Assembly (NCBI GenBank): GCA_003535955.1
Contig: DPZM01000128.1
Location: 1 to 8,731, forward strand
Length of the DNA stretch: 8,731 nt
Direction: 5' to 3'
Source of the DNA: Lachnospiraceae bacterium
Lineage (GTDB): Bacteria; Bacillota; Clostridia; Lachnospirales; Lachnospiraceae
In this document: piece by piece, positions 1 to 6,903 of the stretch
Layout of the letters: every line of letters begins with the position of its first letter
Position numbering within the stretch: position 1 is the first letter of the stretch
Notes under the pieces: generated by a model
What the model saw: the letters and a program-made list of their open reading frames with translations, nothing else
What the model was told of the DNA's origin: nothing
The model's database searches: none
Made by a program: the position numbers and the translations under genes

Positions 1-2961
1 CAGGACATGAAGTGCATCAAGATAAAGAACAAAAACGTAGATTCCGTGCTATTAAACGAGGCTTGTTCATCAGGCTGCGGCTCCTTCATTGAGACCTTTG
101 CAAAGTCACTCAACTACTCCGTGACTGATTTTGCAAAGGCTGCTTTATTCGCGGAACACCCCATAGATCTGGGAACAAGATGTACCGTATTCATGAATTC
201 CAAGGTTAAGCAGGCCCAGAAGGAAGGAGCCGGTGTTGATGATATTTCGGCAGGTCTTGCTTATTCAGTTATAAAAAATGCACTTTTTAAGGTAATAAAG
301 GTTTCCGATGCGGCTTCTTTAGGTAAAAAGATCGTAGTTCAAGGCGGAACCTTCTACAATGATGCGGTCCTTCGAAGCTTTGAAAAGATTTCGGGCGGTG
401 AAGCAATACGACCGGATATAGCAGGTATAATGGGAGCCTTTGGAGCTGCCCTTATAGCGAGGGAGCGCTATGAGGATGTAAGGTCAACTACCATGCTTAC
501 GATCGACCAGATCAATTCTCTTAAATTCTCAACTTCGATGGCCAAGTGTAAGGGATGTACCAACAATTGCAGGCTTACCATCAATAAGTTCTCCGGCGGA
601 CGTCAGTATATATCCGGTAACCGCTGCGAAAGAGGTCTGGGCAAACAGAAGAATGAAAACAACCTTCCCAATCTGTTTGAATATAAGGAAAAGAAGGTTT
701 TCGGATATGAACCTCTGGAGATAACTGAGGCTGAACGCGGTATCGTAGGTATTCCCCGTGTGCTCAATATGTATGAGAATTATCCCTTCTGGTTTACCTT
801 CTTTACAAAACTTAAGTTCAGGGTAATACTCTCCCCCAGGTCTTCGCACAAGATCTATGAGCTGGGTATAGAATCCATACCTTCGGAATCGGAATGTTAT
901 CCCGCCAAGCTGGCACATGGTCATGTTGAGTGGCTTATAAAGCAGGGGATAAATTACATCTTTTATCCTGCTCTCTTCTATGAGCGCAAGGAACAGGAAG
1001 GTGCTACCAACCATTACAACTGTCCGATAGTCACTTCATACAGTGAGAACATCCGAAACAATATGGATGAAATAATAAAGAAGGAAGTCCGCTTCCACAA
1101 TCCCTTCTTAAGTTTCGAAAGCTTAAAGATCGTTTCCGGTGAGCTTATAGCTGCCTTCCCTGATATTCCTTCAGATGAGGTATATGCTGCCGCCAGGGCC
1201 GGATGGGATGAAATGGCAAAGGTAAGGGAAGACATTAAGAAAAAAGGTGAAGAAACCCTTAAATACCTTGAGGAAAACAACAGGCATGGCATAGTTCTTG
1301 CAGGCCGTCCCTATCATGTGGATCCCGAGATAAATCATGGAATACCCGAAATGATCAATTCCTACGGAATGGCTGTTCTTACCGAGGATTCAATCTCTCA
1401 CCTCAATCCGTGTGAACGTCCTCTTCTGGTATCCGACCAGTGGATGTATCATTCAAGGCTCTATGCGGCAGCTAATTATGTCAAAACAAGGGATGATTTG
1501 GATCTTGTCCAGCTTAACTCCTTCGGATGCGGACTTGATGCGGTAACTACCGATCAGGTTAATGATATCCTGTCCGCATCAAATAAGATATATACCTGTC
1601 TTAAGATAGATGAGGTAAATAATCTGGGGGCCGCCAGAATAAGAATACGTTCGTTATTGAGCGCTATAAATCTCAAAAAGAAACATAAGGAAACGCATGA
1701 AATTAAAAGTTCCGCGTACAGCCGTGTTATTTTTACCGAAGAAATGGCAAAGAATTATACAATTCTCTGCCCCAACATGTCTCCGATCCATTTTGATGTA
1801 ATGGAACAGGCCTTCAATTCATGCGGTTACAACCTTATTGTACCCGATAATTCCAACAAGGCGGCTGTAGATGTAGGGCTTAAGTATGTAAATAATGACG
1901 CATGCTATCCTTCACTTATCGTTGTCGGACAGTTAATGGATGCCATTCTTTCGGGTAAATACGATACTGACAGGCTGGCCGTTATCATGAGCCAGACAGG
2001 AGGCGGCTGTCGGGCTACGAATTATATCGCCTTTATAAGACGGGCACTCAGGAATGCCGGATATGAGCATATTCCTGTTATTTCACTTAATCTTGGCAAG
2101 ATAGAGAGTAATCCCGGTTTTAAGATAAACTTAAAGCTTGGTCAGCGCCTTGCATATGCTGCTATTTTCGGTGATCTCTTTATGAGATGTTTATACAGGA
2201 TGCGTCCTTATGAAATAACACCCGGTTCGGCCGATGAGGTTCATGAAAAATGGGTTAAGATCTGTCGTGAATTTGTATCATCCGGCCACCAGAGTATCAG
2301 GGTATTTAATCAGATGTGCAGGGACATAGTTGCTGACTTTGATTCGATCCCGATAAATGAGGAAATGAAGAAACCGAAGGTCGGAATAGTAGGTGAGATC
2401 CTGGTTAAGTTCTCTCCCACCGCCAATAACGATCTGGTGGGCCTTATAGAGAATGAAGGAGCCGAAGCAGTTGTTCCCGACCTTCTTGATTTTATGCAGT
2501 ACTGTTTCTACAACCAGGTGTATAAGGCCGAGCATCTTGGAAAATCAAGGAAGACATCATTCCTCTCAAGCCTTGCCATAAGGGGCGTTGATATGCTAAG
2601 AGGCGCAGCGATCAAGGCATTAAGCGAAAGTAAACACTTTACTCCTCCCGTAAGCATATATAAACTTGTCGATTATGCTAAGGATATAGTATCGATAGGT
2701 AACCAGACCGGTGAGGGATGGTTCCTTACAGGAGAAATGGTAGAGCTGATCCATTCAGGGGTTAGCAATATCGTATGTACGCAGCCCTTTGGATGCCTTC
2801 CCAATCATGTTGTGGGTAAAGGAGTCATAAAGGAATTACGAAGGCATTATCCGGATTCCAATATAGTTGCAATAGATTACGATCCGGGTGCCAGCGAGGT
2901 TAACCAGCTTAACCGTATAAAGCTCATGCTGTCTACGGCCTTTAAGAAGATGAATGCATGA
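1..2961 (+). CDS. Long acyl-CoA dehydratase activase-like Fe-S protein, N-terminally cut by window edge
   Basis: The reading frame is open from base 1 and the first residues (Q-D-M-K) match the inside of the conserved GGQDMK motif of BcrA/BadF/HgdC ATPases. The ATG at 7 is therefore internal, and probably 400 or more residues lie upstream. Numbering from that Met, residues 1-155 are the end of an ASKHA ATPase domain with NEACSSGCGSF (C20) and RCTVF (C59). These are equivalent to the two cysteines per subunit that hold the bridging [4Fe-4S] cluster in HgdC. A cysteine cluster follows (C181-x2-C184-x3-C188, C207), then a DUF2229-like region (about 247-460) with an ECYPAK motif. The C-terminal part is HgdB-like, with NDACYPS (C633), GGGCR (C668) and C924/C930 near the end. 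Relatives of about 1400 residues are common in anaerobic Firmicutes. Known small activators use ATP hydrolysis to push one electron into 2-hydroxyacyl-CoA dehydratases; the role and partner of the long form are not established. Its promoter is outside the window. Family call is firm, substrate unknown. Confidence 0.9.
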   Translation, partial: QDMKCIKIKNKNVDSVLLNEACSSGCGSFIETFAKSLNYSVTDFAKAALFAEHPIDLGTRCTVFMNSKVKQAQKEGAGVDDISAGLAYSVIKNALFKVIKVSDAASLGKKIVVQGGTFYNDAVLRSFEKISGGEAIRPDIAGIMGAFGAALIARERYEDVRSTTMLTIDQINSLKFSTSMAKCKGCTNNCRLTINKFSGGRQYISGNRCERGLGKQKNENNLPNLFEYKEKKVFGYEPLEITEAERGIVGIPRVLNMYENYPFWFTFFTKLKFRVILSPRSSHKIYELGIESIPSESECYPAKLAHGHVEWLIKQGINYIFYPALFYERKEQEGATNHYNCPIVTSYSENIRNNMDEIIKKEVRFHNPFLSFESLKIVSGELIAAFPDIPSDEVYAAARAGWDEMAKVREDIKKKGEETLKYLEENNRHGIVLAGRPYHVDPEINHGIPEMINSYGMAVLTEDSISHLNPCERPLLVSDQWMYHSRLYAAANYVKTRDDLDLVQLNSFGCGLDAVTTDQVNDILSASNKIYTCLKIDEVNNLGAARIRIRSLLSAINLKKKHKETHEIKSSAYSRVIFTEEMAKNYTILCPNMSPIHFDVMEQAFNSCGYNLIVPDNSNKAAVDVGLKYVNNDACYPSLIVVGQLMDAILSGKYDTDRLAVIMSQTGGGCRATNYIAFIRRALRNAGYEHIPVISLNLGKIESNPGFKINLKLGQRLAYAAIFGDLFMRCLYRMRPYEITPGSADEVHEKWVKICREFVSSGHQSIRVFNQMCRDIVADFDSIPINEEMKKPKVGIVGEILVKFSPTANNDLVGLIENEGAEAVVPDLLDFMQYCFYNQVYKAEHLGKSRKTSFLSSLAIRGVDMLRGAAIKALSESKHFTPPVSIYKLVDYAKDIVSIGNQTGEGWFLTGEMVELIHSGVSNIVCTQPFGCLPNHVVGKGVIKELRRHYPDSNIVAIDYDPGASEVNQLNRIKLMLSTAFKKMNA

Positions 2962-2979
2962 TCAATAGATCATCTTCTT
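2944..2979. terminator. Inverted repeat spanning two convergent stop codons; possible weak bidirectional terminator
   Basis: Bases 2944-2953 (AAGAAGATGA) and 2970-2979 (TCATCTTCTT) form a perfect 10-base inverted repeat with a 16-base loop. The loop holds both stop codons: TGA at 2959-2961 on + and TGA at 2964-2962 on -. The genes abut with no spacer, so this is the only place for a shared transcription end right at the junction. The stem is AT-rich, the loop is long and only a short pyrimidine run (TCTTCTTTCCC) follows on +, so termination would be weak. Each arm also encodes the Lys-Lys-Met close to the C-terminus of its protein, so the repeat may partly be a coding coincidence. Confidence 0.4.
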
Positions 2980-4812
2980 TCCCACGCTTGATTTTATTCG
3001 TTCAAGCTCTGTGTTGAAGTCCTCAAGATATTCTTCGATATGTTCGTTTTGGCCCCTCAGATAGATATCGACCATATTGTCACAGGCATCGGACAGCCTC
3101 TTATCTTCCAGCTTGCTGCAGAGGCGTTTGATGCCTTTTAATGTGTAGCCCATATAATCCCATTTGCGGATACGCACAAACTCCATACAGTCATCAAAAA
3201 GTTCACTCATTTCAGCAATATACCTTACGGACCGGTTGCTGATGCTAGATGCATTGAATTTATTGGTAACGGCGTATCTTCGCCACAGCCATCTTCCCAT
3301 AATTACATTTAACTTGCTTATGGAAATCGGTGTTTCTATGTAGTCATTGAAGCTTACGGAAAGAAGATCCTTATACACAAGAGCAACAGGTTCATCAAGG
3401 ATAAAGATTATGGGCACATCAGAATAATAGCCCGCCCCCATGCTTCTTATCCTCTTAGCTGTTTCTATGCCGTTAAGCTTGCTCATCTTGTATGCTAAAA
3501 ATACAGCATCATAACACGGATCAAGCAGCATTTCGATCGCATTTCTCCCTCCGATGGCCTTGGAGACCGTGATCTCATAGGGCTTGATCAATGCCTCGTA
3601 TTTCTCAAGGCTTTCAATATTGTCATCCACCAGAAGGATATTGACACCGGGATCTACCGATGACTTATCCTGTACTGCATGGGGATTATCTGACTTATCG
3701 GCCTGTGTTACAGGTTTATTCTGTACAAGGGCAATGCTCTCTGATTCATAATCACTTTCTTCGAACACCTTCTCATCGACTGCGACCAGATAATTGGGAA
3801 TAGTGACTATATAGCACAGTATCTCATCACAGCAGTCATATATAAATTCAACACTCATCACTATCTGATTACCTGTATTTGGATAAATTGCGGGAACCAT
3901 AAGCCCGTTTCTGGCGTCCTTACTTTTTAATGCACGTAGCACATCCCCATCCAGGGTAAAAACTTCAGAAAGCTTACGGTTTAGGTAATTGTCATTGAAA
4001 AGCCTTGAATTCACCTCTGCTGCCCTGTTCTGGTAGAGGATAACCTTCTCATCATTACAGATAAAAACCGCATCGGTATTATCCGCTTTAAGAAGTCCTT
4101 CAAAATCAGACAGTAAAAGCTTAAAGCTTCTGCTCCTTAAGTTAAGATCGGAAAAAAGCTTAAAAGGTATTATCATGCTTATGAAGAATACGGGATATCT
4201 TATGTTAAAGACTACTTCGCAGATTGATTCGGCAATAAGTGCGATCAGTGCGGGAACTACCGCACCTATGGCAATCTTTATCAGATATTTCTCCCGTATC
4301 TTCGTATGGGTTTTCTTGTAATTGACAAGAAGAAAGATAATGCAAATATAGTAAATGGTTATCGGTAATCCATAATACAATCCCATATTGAAAAAGGCTG
4401 GTTTAAAAAGGATACCGGTTGAATTGAAATCGAATTGAAACCTGTTGTATGACAGTTCCGCGAGGACGGAAAAAAGGCTGTAATAACACAAAAATGCAGT
4501 GGCATTTTTAATCCATATCCTGTCATATTCAAAAATGAACACGCACTGCATTATCATCGTTGCCAGTGTTGCACAGTAGCAGCACCATATAATAAGCATG
4601 CAAATATACCTTACAACGCTGTCGGTCCCGTATAAAAGATAGCTTAATATATAACAGGCAAGTCCCGTGATATAGGCATAGGCAAACATGAGGAACCTTG
4701 GTAATCCCTCATCATTTGCACTCTTTCTATGATGATTGATGGTTATCGATATCGCAATGAGAAGAATGGTAAAAAGTATCGATTCCACCACTATATGGTC
4801 AAAATTTACCAT
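2962..4812 (-). CDS. 7TM membrane signalling protein with PAS-like, degenerate receiver and degenerate Hpt-like domains, no kinase core
   Basis: This 616-residue protein has seven hydrophobic segments (about 8-25, 39-60, 67-95, 101-121, 142-164, 176-200, 206-221), as in 7TM sensor-kinase N-termini. A PAS-like region (about 238-340, NTDAVFICNDEKVILYQNRA) and an acidic linker (346-388) follow, then a receiver fold (about 390-505, starting NILLVDDN). No HisKA or HATPase motifs are present. The receiver keeps the acidic pair D396/D397. Its phospho-acceptor position is Ala440 (VFLAYKMSKLNGIE), the Thr/Ser position is Leu472 (VPIIFILDE), and the Lys before Pro495 is Thr494 (NDYIETP). The helical C-terminus (about 535-605) resembles an Hpt domain, but Tyr556 (YTLKG) stands where HxLKG is expected. 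It probably cannot take part in phosphorelay and may act as a membrane sensor or scaffold. The ATG start has GGGGA seven bases upstream and lies 22 bases after the AICAR formyltransferase gene, implying co-transcription. Domain calls are from motifs only; the Hpt call is the weakest. Confidence 0.8.
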   Translation of the reverse strand: MVNFDHIVVESILFTILLIAISITINHHRKSANDEGLPRFLMFAYAYITGLACYILSYLLYGTDSVVRYICMLIIWCCYCATLATMIMQCVFIFEYDRIWIKNATAFLCYYSLFSVLAELSYNRFQFDFNSTGILFKPAFFNMGLYYGLPITIYYICIIFLLVNYKKTHTKIREKYLIKIAIGAVVPALIALIAESICEVVFNIRYPVFFISMIIPFKLFSDLNLRSRSFKLLLSDFEGLLKADNTDAVFICNDEKVILYQNRAAEVNSRLFNDNYLNRKLSEVFTLDGDVLRALKSKDARNGLMVPAIYPNTGNQIVMSVEFIYDCCDEILCYIVTIPNYLVAVDEKVFEESDYESESIALVQNKPVTQADKSDNPHAVQDKSSVDPGVNILLVDDNIESLEKYEALIKPYEITVSKAIGGRNAIEMLLDPCYDAVFLAYKMSKLNGIETAKRIRSMGAGYYSDVPIIFILDEPVALVYKDLLSVSFNDYIETPISISKLNVIMGRWLWRRYAVTNKFNASSISNRSVRYIAEMSELFDDCMEFVRIRKWDYMGYTLKGIKRLCSKLEDKRLSDACDNMVDIYLRGQNEHIEEYLEDFNTELERIKSSVGKKMIY

Positions 4813-4834
4813 AAATGTATCCCCGAAATTAATA

Positions 4835-6013
4835 TCAATGATGGAACAGCCTTACCCCGTTACATACCATAGCCATACCGTATTCATCACAGCAGTCTAT
4901 AACATCCTGATCCCTTATGGAGCCGCCGGGCTGAACGACATACTTAACACCGCTCTTGGCGCCGCGCTCGATGCTGTCCGGGAATGGGAAGAAGGCATCG
5001 GAGCCGAGTACAACATCATCCATCTGATCAAGCCACTCTCTCTTCTCTTCATCCGTAAGCCGCTCGGGCTTAACCTTGAATATCTTCTGCCATGCCCCTT
5101 CCTTAAGCACATCCATATACGCTTCGCCGATGTAATTATCTATAGCATTGTCTCTGTCGGCACGTTTTATTCCCTCAACGAATTGAAGGTTCATAACCTT
5201 GGGGCACTGCCTTAGCAGCCAGTTGTCAGCCTTCTGACCTGCCAGCCTTACACAGTGAACCCTGGACTGCTGACCTGCACCGATACCTATAGCCTGACCA
5301 TCCTTAACAAAGCATACGGAATTACTCTGTGTATACTTAAGGGTTATAAGTGATATGATCATGTCATGCCTGGCTGACTCGGGTATATCCTTGTTCTTTG
5401 TAACCACATTGGTAAGCAGAGAATCATTTATTTCAACCTCGTTTCTGCCCTGCTCGAAGGTGATACCGAACACATCCTTATGCTCTACAGGCTGGGGCCT
5501 GTAGGAAGGATCGATCTTTATAATGGCATAAGCCCCCTTTTTCTTCTCCTTTAAAAGTTCAAGAGCTTCAGGTTCATATCCGGGAGCGATAATACCGTCC
5601 GAAAATTCCTTTTTGATTATTTTGGCAGCTGAAACATCACATACATCAGACAGGGCTATAAAATCACCGTAAGATGACATCCTGTCTGCTCCCCTGGCCC
5701 TGGCATAGGCACAGGCTATGGGTGATAGCTCATCAATATCTTCCACGAAGTATATCTTCTTCATCGTATCGTCAAGGGGCTTCCCTATTGCGGCGCCTGC
5801 AGGTGATACATGCTTGAATGAAGTGGCTGCAGGATATCCGGTAGCCTTCTTAAGCTCACAAACCAGCTGCCAGCCGTTAAAGGCATCCAGAAAATTGATA
5901 TACCCCGGCTTACCGTTCAATACTTCTATCGGGAGATCCCTTCCGTCGTTGACATATATCTTAGACGGCTTCTGGTTGGGATTACAGCCGTACTTTAGTT
6001 CAAGTTCTTTCAT
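4835..6013 (-). CDS. purH: Stand-alone AICAR formyltransferase (phosphoribosylaminoimidazolecarboxamide formyltransferase)
   Basis: The enzyme transfers the formyl group of 10-formyl-tetrahydrofolate to AICAR, giving FAICAR, the penultimate step of IMP synthesis in the cytoplasm. The 392-residue protein opens MKELELKYGCNPNQKP and carries the catalytic Lys67-His68 pair in SFKHVSPAGAA. Further on are ELSPIACAYARARGADRMSS, IIAPGYEPEALELL, and the C-terminal DAFFPFPDSIERGAK and VVQPGGSIRDQDVID motifs of the AICARFT domain. It lacks the N-terminal IMP cyclohydrolase (MGS-like) domain of bifunctional PurH, so it is a natural single-activity form; the missing activity is encoded just upstream. The frame can be opened further to a GTG at 6031, but AAAGGAG (6020-6026) lies inside that extension and is ideally placed, six bases before the ATG at 6013. 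The ATG at 6016 would leave only three bases. The gene starts 14 bases after the purO stop. The symbol purH is used in the formyltransferase sense only. Confidence 0.95.
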   Translation of the reverse strand: MKELELKYGCNPNQKPSKIYVNDGRDLPIEVLNGKPGYINFLDAFNGWQLVCELKKATGYPAATSFKHVSPAGAAIGKPLDDTMKKIYFVEDIDELSPIACAYARARGADRMSSYGDFIALSDVCDVSAAKIIKKEFSDGIIAPGYEPEALELLKEKKKGAYAIIKIDPSYRPQPVEHKDVFGITFEQGRNEVEINDSLLTNVVTKNKDIPESARHDMIISLITLKYTQSNSVCFVKDGQAIGIGAGQQSRVHCVRLAGQKADNWLLRQCPKVMNLQFVEGIKRADRDNAIDNYIGEAYMDVLKEGAWQKIFKVKPERLTDEEKREWLDQMDDVVLGSDAFFPFPDSIERGAKSGVKYVVQPGGSIRDQDVIDCCDEYGMAMVCNGVRLFHH

Positions 6014-6019
6014 CATTGT

Positions 6020-6026
6020 CTCCTTT
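6020..6026 (-). promoter_or_regulatory. Ribosome binding site that fixes the AICAR formyltransferase start
   Basis: Read on the - strand this is AAAGGAG, a near-perfect Shine-Dalgarno match. It is six bases from the ATG at 6013 and three from the ATG at 6016, and it lies downstream of the in-frame GTG at 6031. It follows tandem stops (TGA then TAA) at the end of the purO reading frame. Confidence 0.85.
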
Positions 6027-6027
6027 A

Positions 6028-6741
6028 TCACTTATTTTTATTTATTATCCTGGTCTCATATTTGCCGGTCACTATATCAATAAACCTTACAAACAATGAC
6101 ACCTTGTTATCCTCATTAAGGTTATCCCAGATCATATTTGCAAAATCATCAATATTGCCGTCGATTGAGACAAGCTTGGGTTCCCCTTGGAAGCTTGGAA
6201 GCGGATCACCGTCATGCATATATGTATGTATGAAATGTCCTTCACCGGCAACAGGTGACTCATAAGCAAAGGTATAACGGTTAACAGCATCCGGATTACC
6301 GTTATTGCTCTTAAGTATAGACATTGCATAATTGTATGTACCGTTCTCGATATGCATTATACCTGATATACGCGGAGTATAATTGGGACCGTCCGGCTCG
6401 AACTTGCGGCTTCTTAAGGACTGTTCGAAAGTAAGCTGCTTATCCATTCCCTCGTATATTGTATCTGTCTGATCGCCGTTAGTCACTATGGTCTTGTTAC
6501 CCAGAACCCTTACCGGTGCATAAATGATCAGTGAAGGATCACTTAAAAGTGCCGGATCATGTGCCTGAGTCCTTATACCTTCCCCGTCTTCAACAAACAC
6601 CCTGTTTCTTGAATTAACGCTCCTGCCCATGATAAAGTAGGCTGTTACGGCCTTGCTTGCGTCAGCACTCCGGCCGATAATGATACCGCGTCCGGGATAT
6701 GCGTTACTTTTAAGCTCTTCGGCAATGTTTTTTATTTCCAT
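6028..6741 (-). CDS. purO: PurO-type IMP cyclohydrolase
   Basis: This 237-residue protein is the archaeal-type IMP cyclohydrolase (PurO family), unrelated to the cyclohydrolase domain of PurH. It closes the FAICAR ring to IMP, the last step of de novo inosine synthesis. Visible family signatures are YPGRGIIIGRS (15-25), FIMGRSVNSRNRVF (36-49), VTNGDQTDTIYEG (86-98), NYTPRISG (120-127) and GEGHFIHTYMHDGDP (166-180). Archaeal PurO proteins have corresponding GR, SSRSFPNR, SNGxxTDT and NTPRI blocks. The length fits the family, perhaps with a slight extension. The ATG start is preceded by AAAGGA (6749-6754) with seven bases between. It is the first gene of a - strand unit with its own candidate promoter, and the gene for the preceding reaction follows 14 bases after its stop. 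That pairing strongly supports the call even though the family is far less common in bacteria than PurH. There is no signal peptide, so it is expected in the cytoplasm. Confidence 0.92.
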   Translation of the reverse strand: MEIKNIAEELKSNAYPGRGIIIGRSADASKAVTAYFIMGRSVNSRNRVFVEDGEGIRTQAHDPALLSDPSLIIYAPVRVLGNKTIVTNGDQTDTIYEGMDKQLTFEQSLRSRKFEPDGPNYTPRISGIMHIENGTYNYAMSILKSNNGNPDAVNRYTFAYESPVAGEGHFIHTYMHDGDPLPSFQGEPKLVSIDGNIDDFANMIWDNLNEDNKVSLFVRFIDIVTGKYETRIINKNK

Positions 6742-6773
6742 TTCAATATCCTTTCTTGATATATTTTAACTAA

Positions 6774-6802
6774 TTTATAATAACACATTTATGACTCTTC
6801 AA
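6774..6802 (-). promoter_or_regulatory. Candidate sigma-A promoter of the purO unit
   Basis: On the - strand TTGAAG (6797-6802, -35) and TATAAA (6774-6779, -10) are separated by exactly 17 bases. They match the consensus hexamers at 4/6 and 5/6 positions in an AT-rich stretch. Transcription would begin near 6767, giving a leader of only about 26 bases, too short for a riboswitch or T-box. The upstream terminator at 6821-6846 makes a promoter in this spacer necessary unless readthrough is substantial. The prediction is by eye. Confidence 0.6.
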
Positions 6803-6813
6803 ACAAGAGTCAT
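6791..6813. promoter_or_regulatory. Perfect 9+9 palindrome overlapping the -35 box; candidate operator
   Basis: ATGACTCTT (6791-6799), a five-base spacer CAAAC, and AAGAGTCAT (6805-6813) form a perfect inverted repeat. The candidate -35 hexamer (6797-6802) lies across one arm and the spacer, so a dimeric protein bound here would compete with RNA polymerase. No T-run follows on either strand, which argues against a second terminator. The sequence does not look like the Bacillus PurR box (CCGAA-centred repeats) known to me. The cognate regulator is not identifiable. Confidence 0.55.
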
Positions 6814-6820
6814 TAGAATC

Positions 6821-6846
6821 AAAAAGCCCCCGTGACCGGAGGCTTT
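6821..6846 (-). terminator. Intrinsic terminator of the trpD-aldolase unit
   Basis: Read on the - strand, AAAGCCTCCG and CGGGGGCTTT pair over ten positions (nine Watson-Crick and one T-G) around a GTCA tetraloop, followed by a run of five T and then GATT. The hairpin is GC-rich at its core and lies 57 bases past the aldolase stop, the usual form and place of a Rho-independent terminator. The 57 bases between (6847-6903) hold nothing else recognisable. Confidence 0.9.
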
Positions 6847-6903
6847 AATGATGGAAATCCCCAACAGAAAAAGTTCCAAACTCCTCCTGCCCGGCATCCC
6901 TGG

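Noticed and set aside
529..1014. A 161-codon open frame on - inside the activase gene
   Set aside because: Antisense to a well-supported coding sequence, with no family resemblance and no clear ribosome binding site.
2278..2535. An 85-codon open frame on - within the activase gene
   Set aside because: Antisense shadow with no features of its own.
4736..5215. A 159-codon open frame on + across the formyltransferase / membrane gene junction
   Set aside because: It crosses two strong - strand genes and has no recognisable motifs, so it is judged a shadow frame.
6746..6762. Short hairpin (ATATC, seven-base loop, GATAT) overlapping the purO ribosome binding site
   Set aside because: Only five AT-rich pairs; too weak to claim translational control.
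6742..6903. Possible purine riboswitch, T-box or small gene in the longest spacer
   Set aside because: Only the terminator, the palindrome and a promoter were found. The predicted leader is about 26 bases and no aptamer-like conserved blocks or convincing small reading frame with a ribosome binding site are visible.
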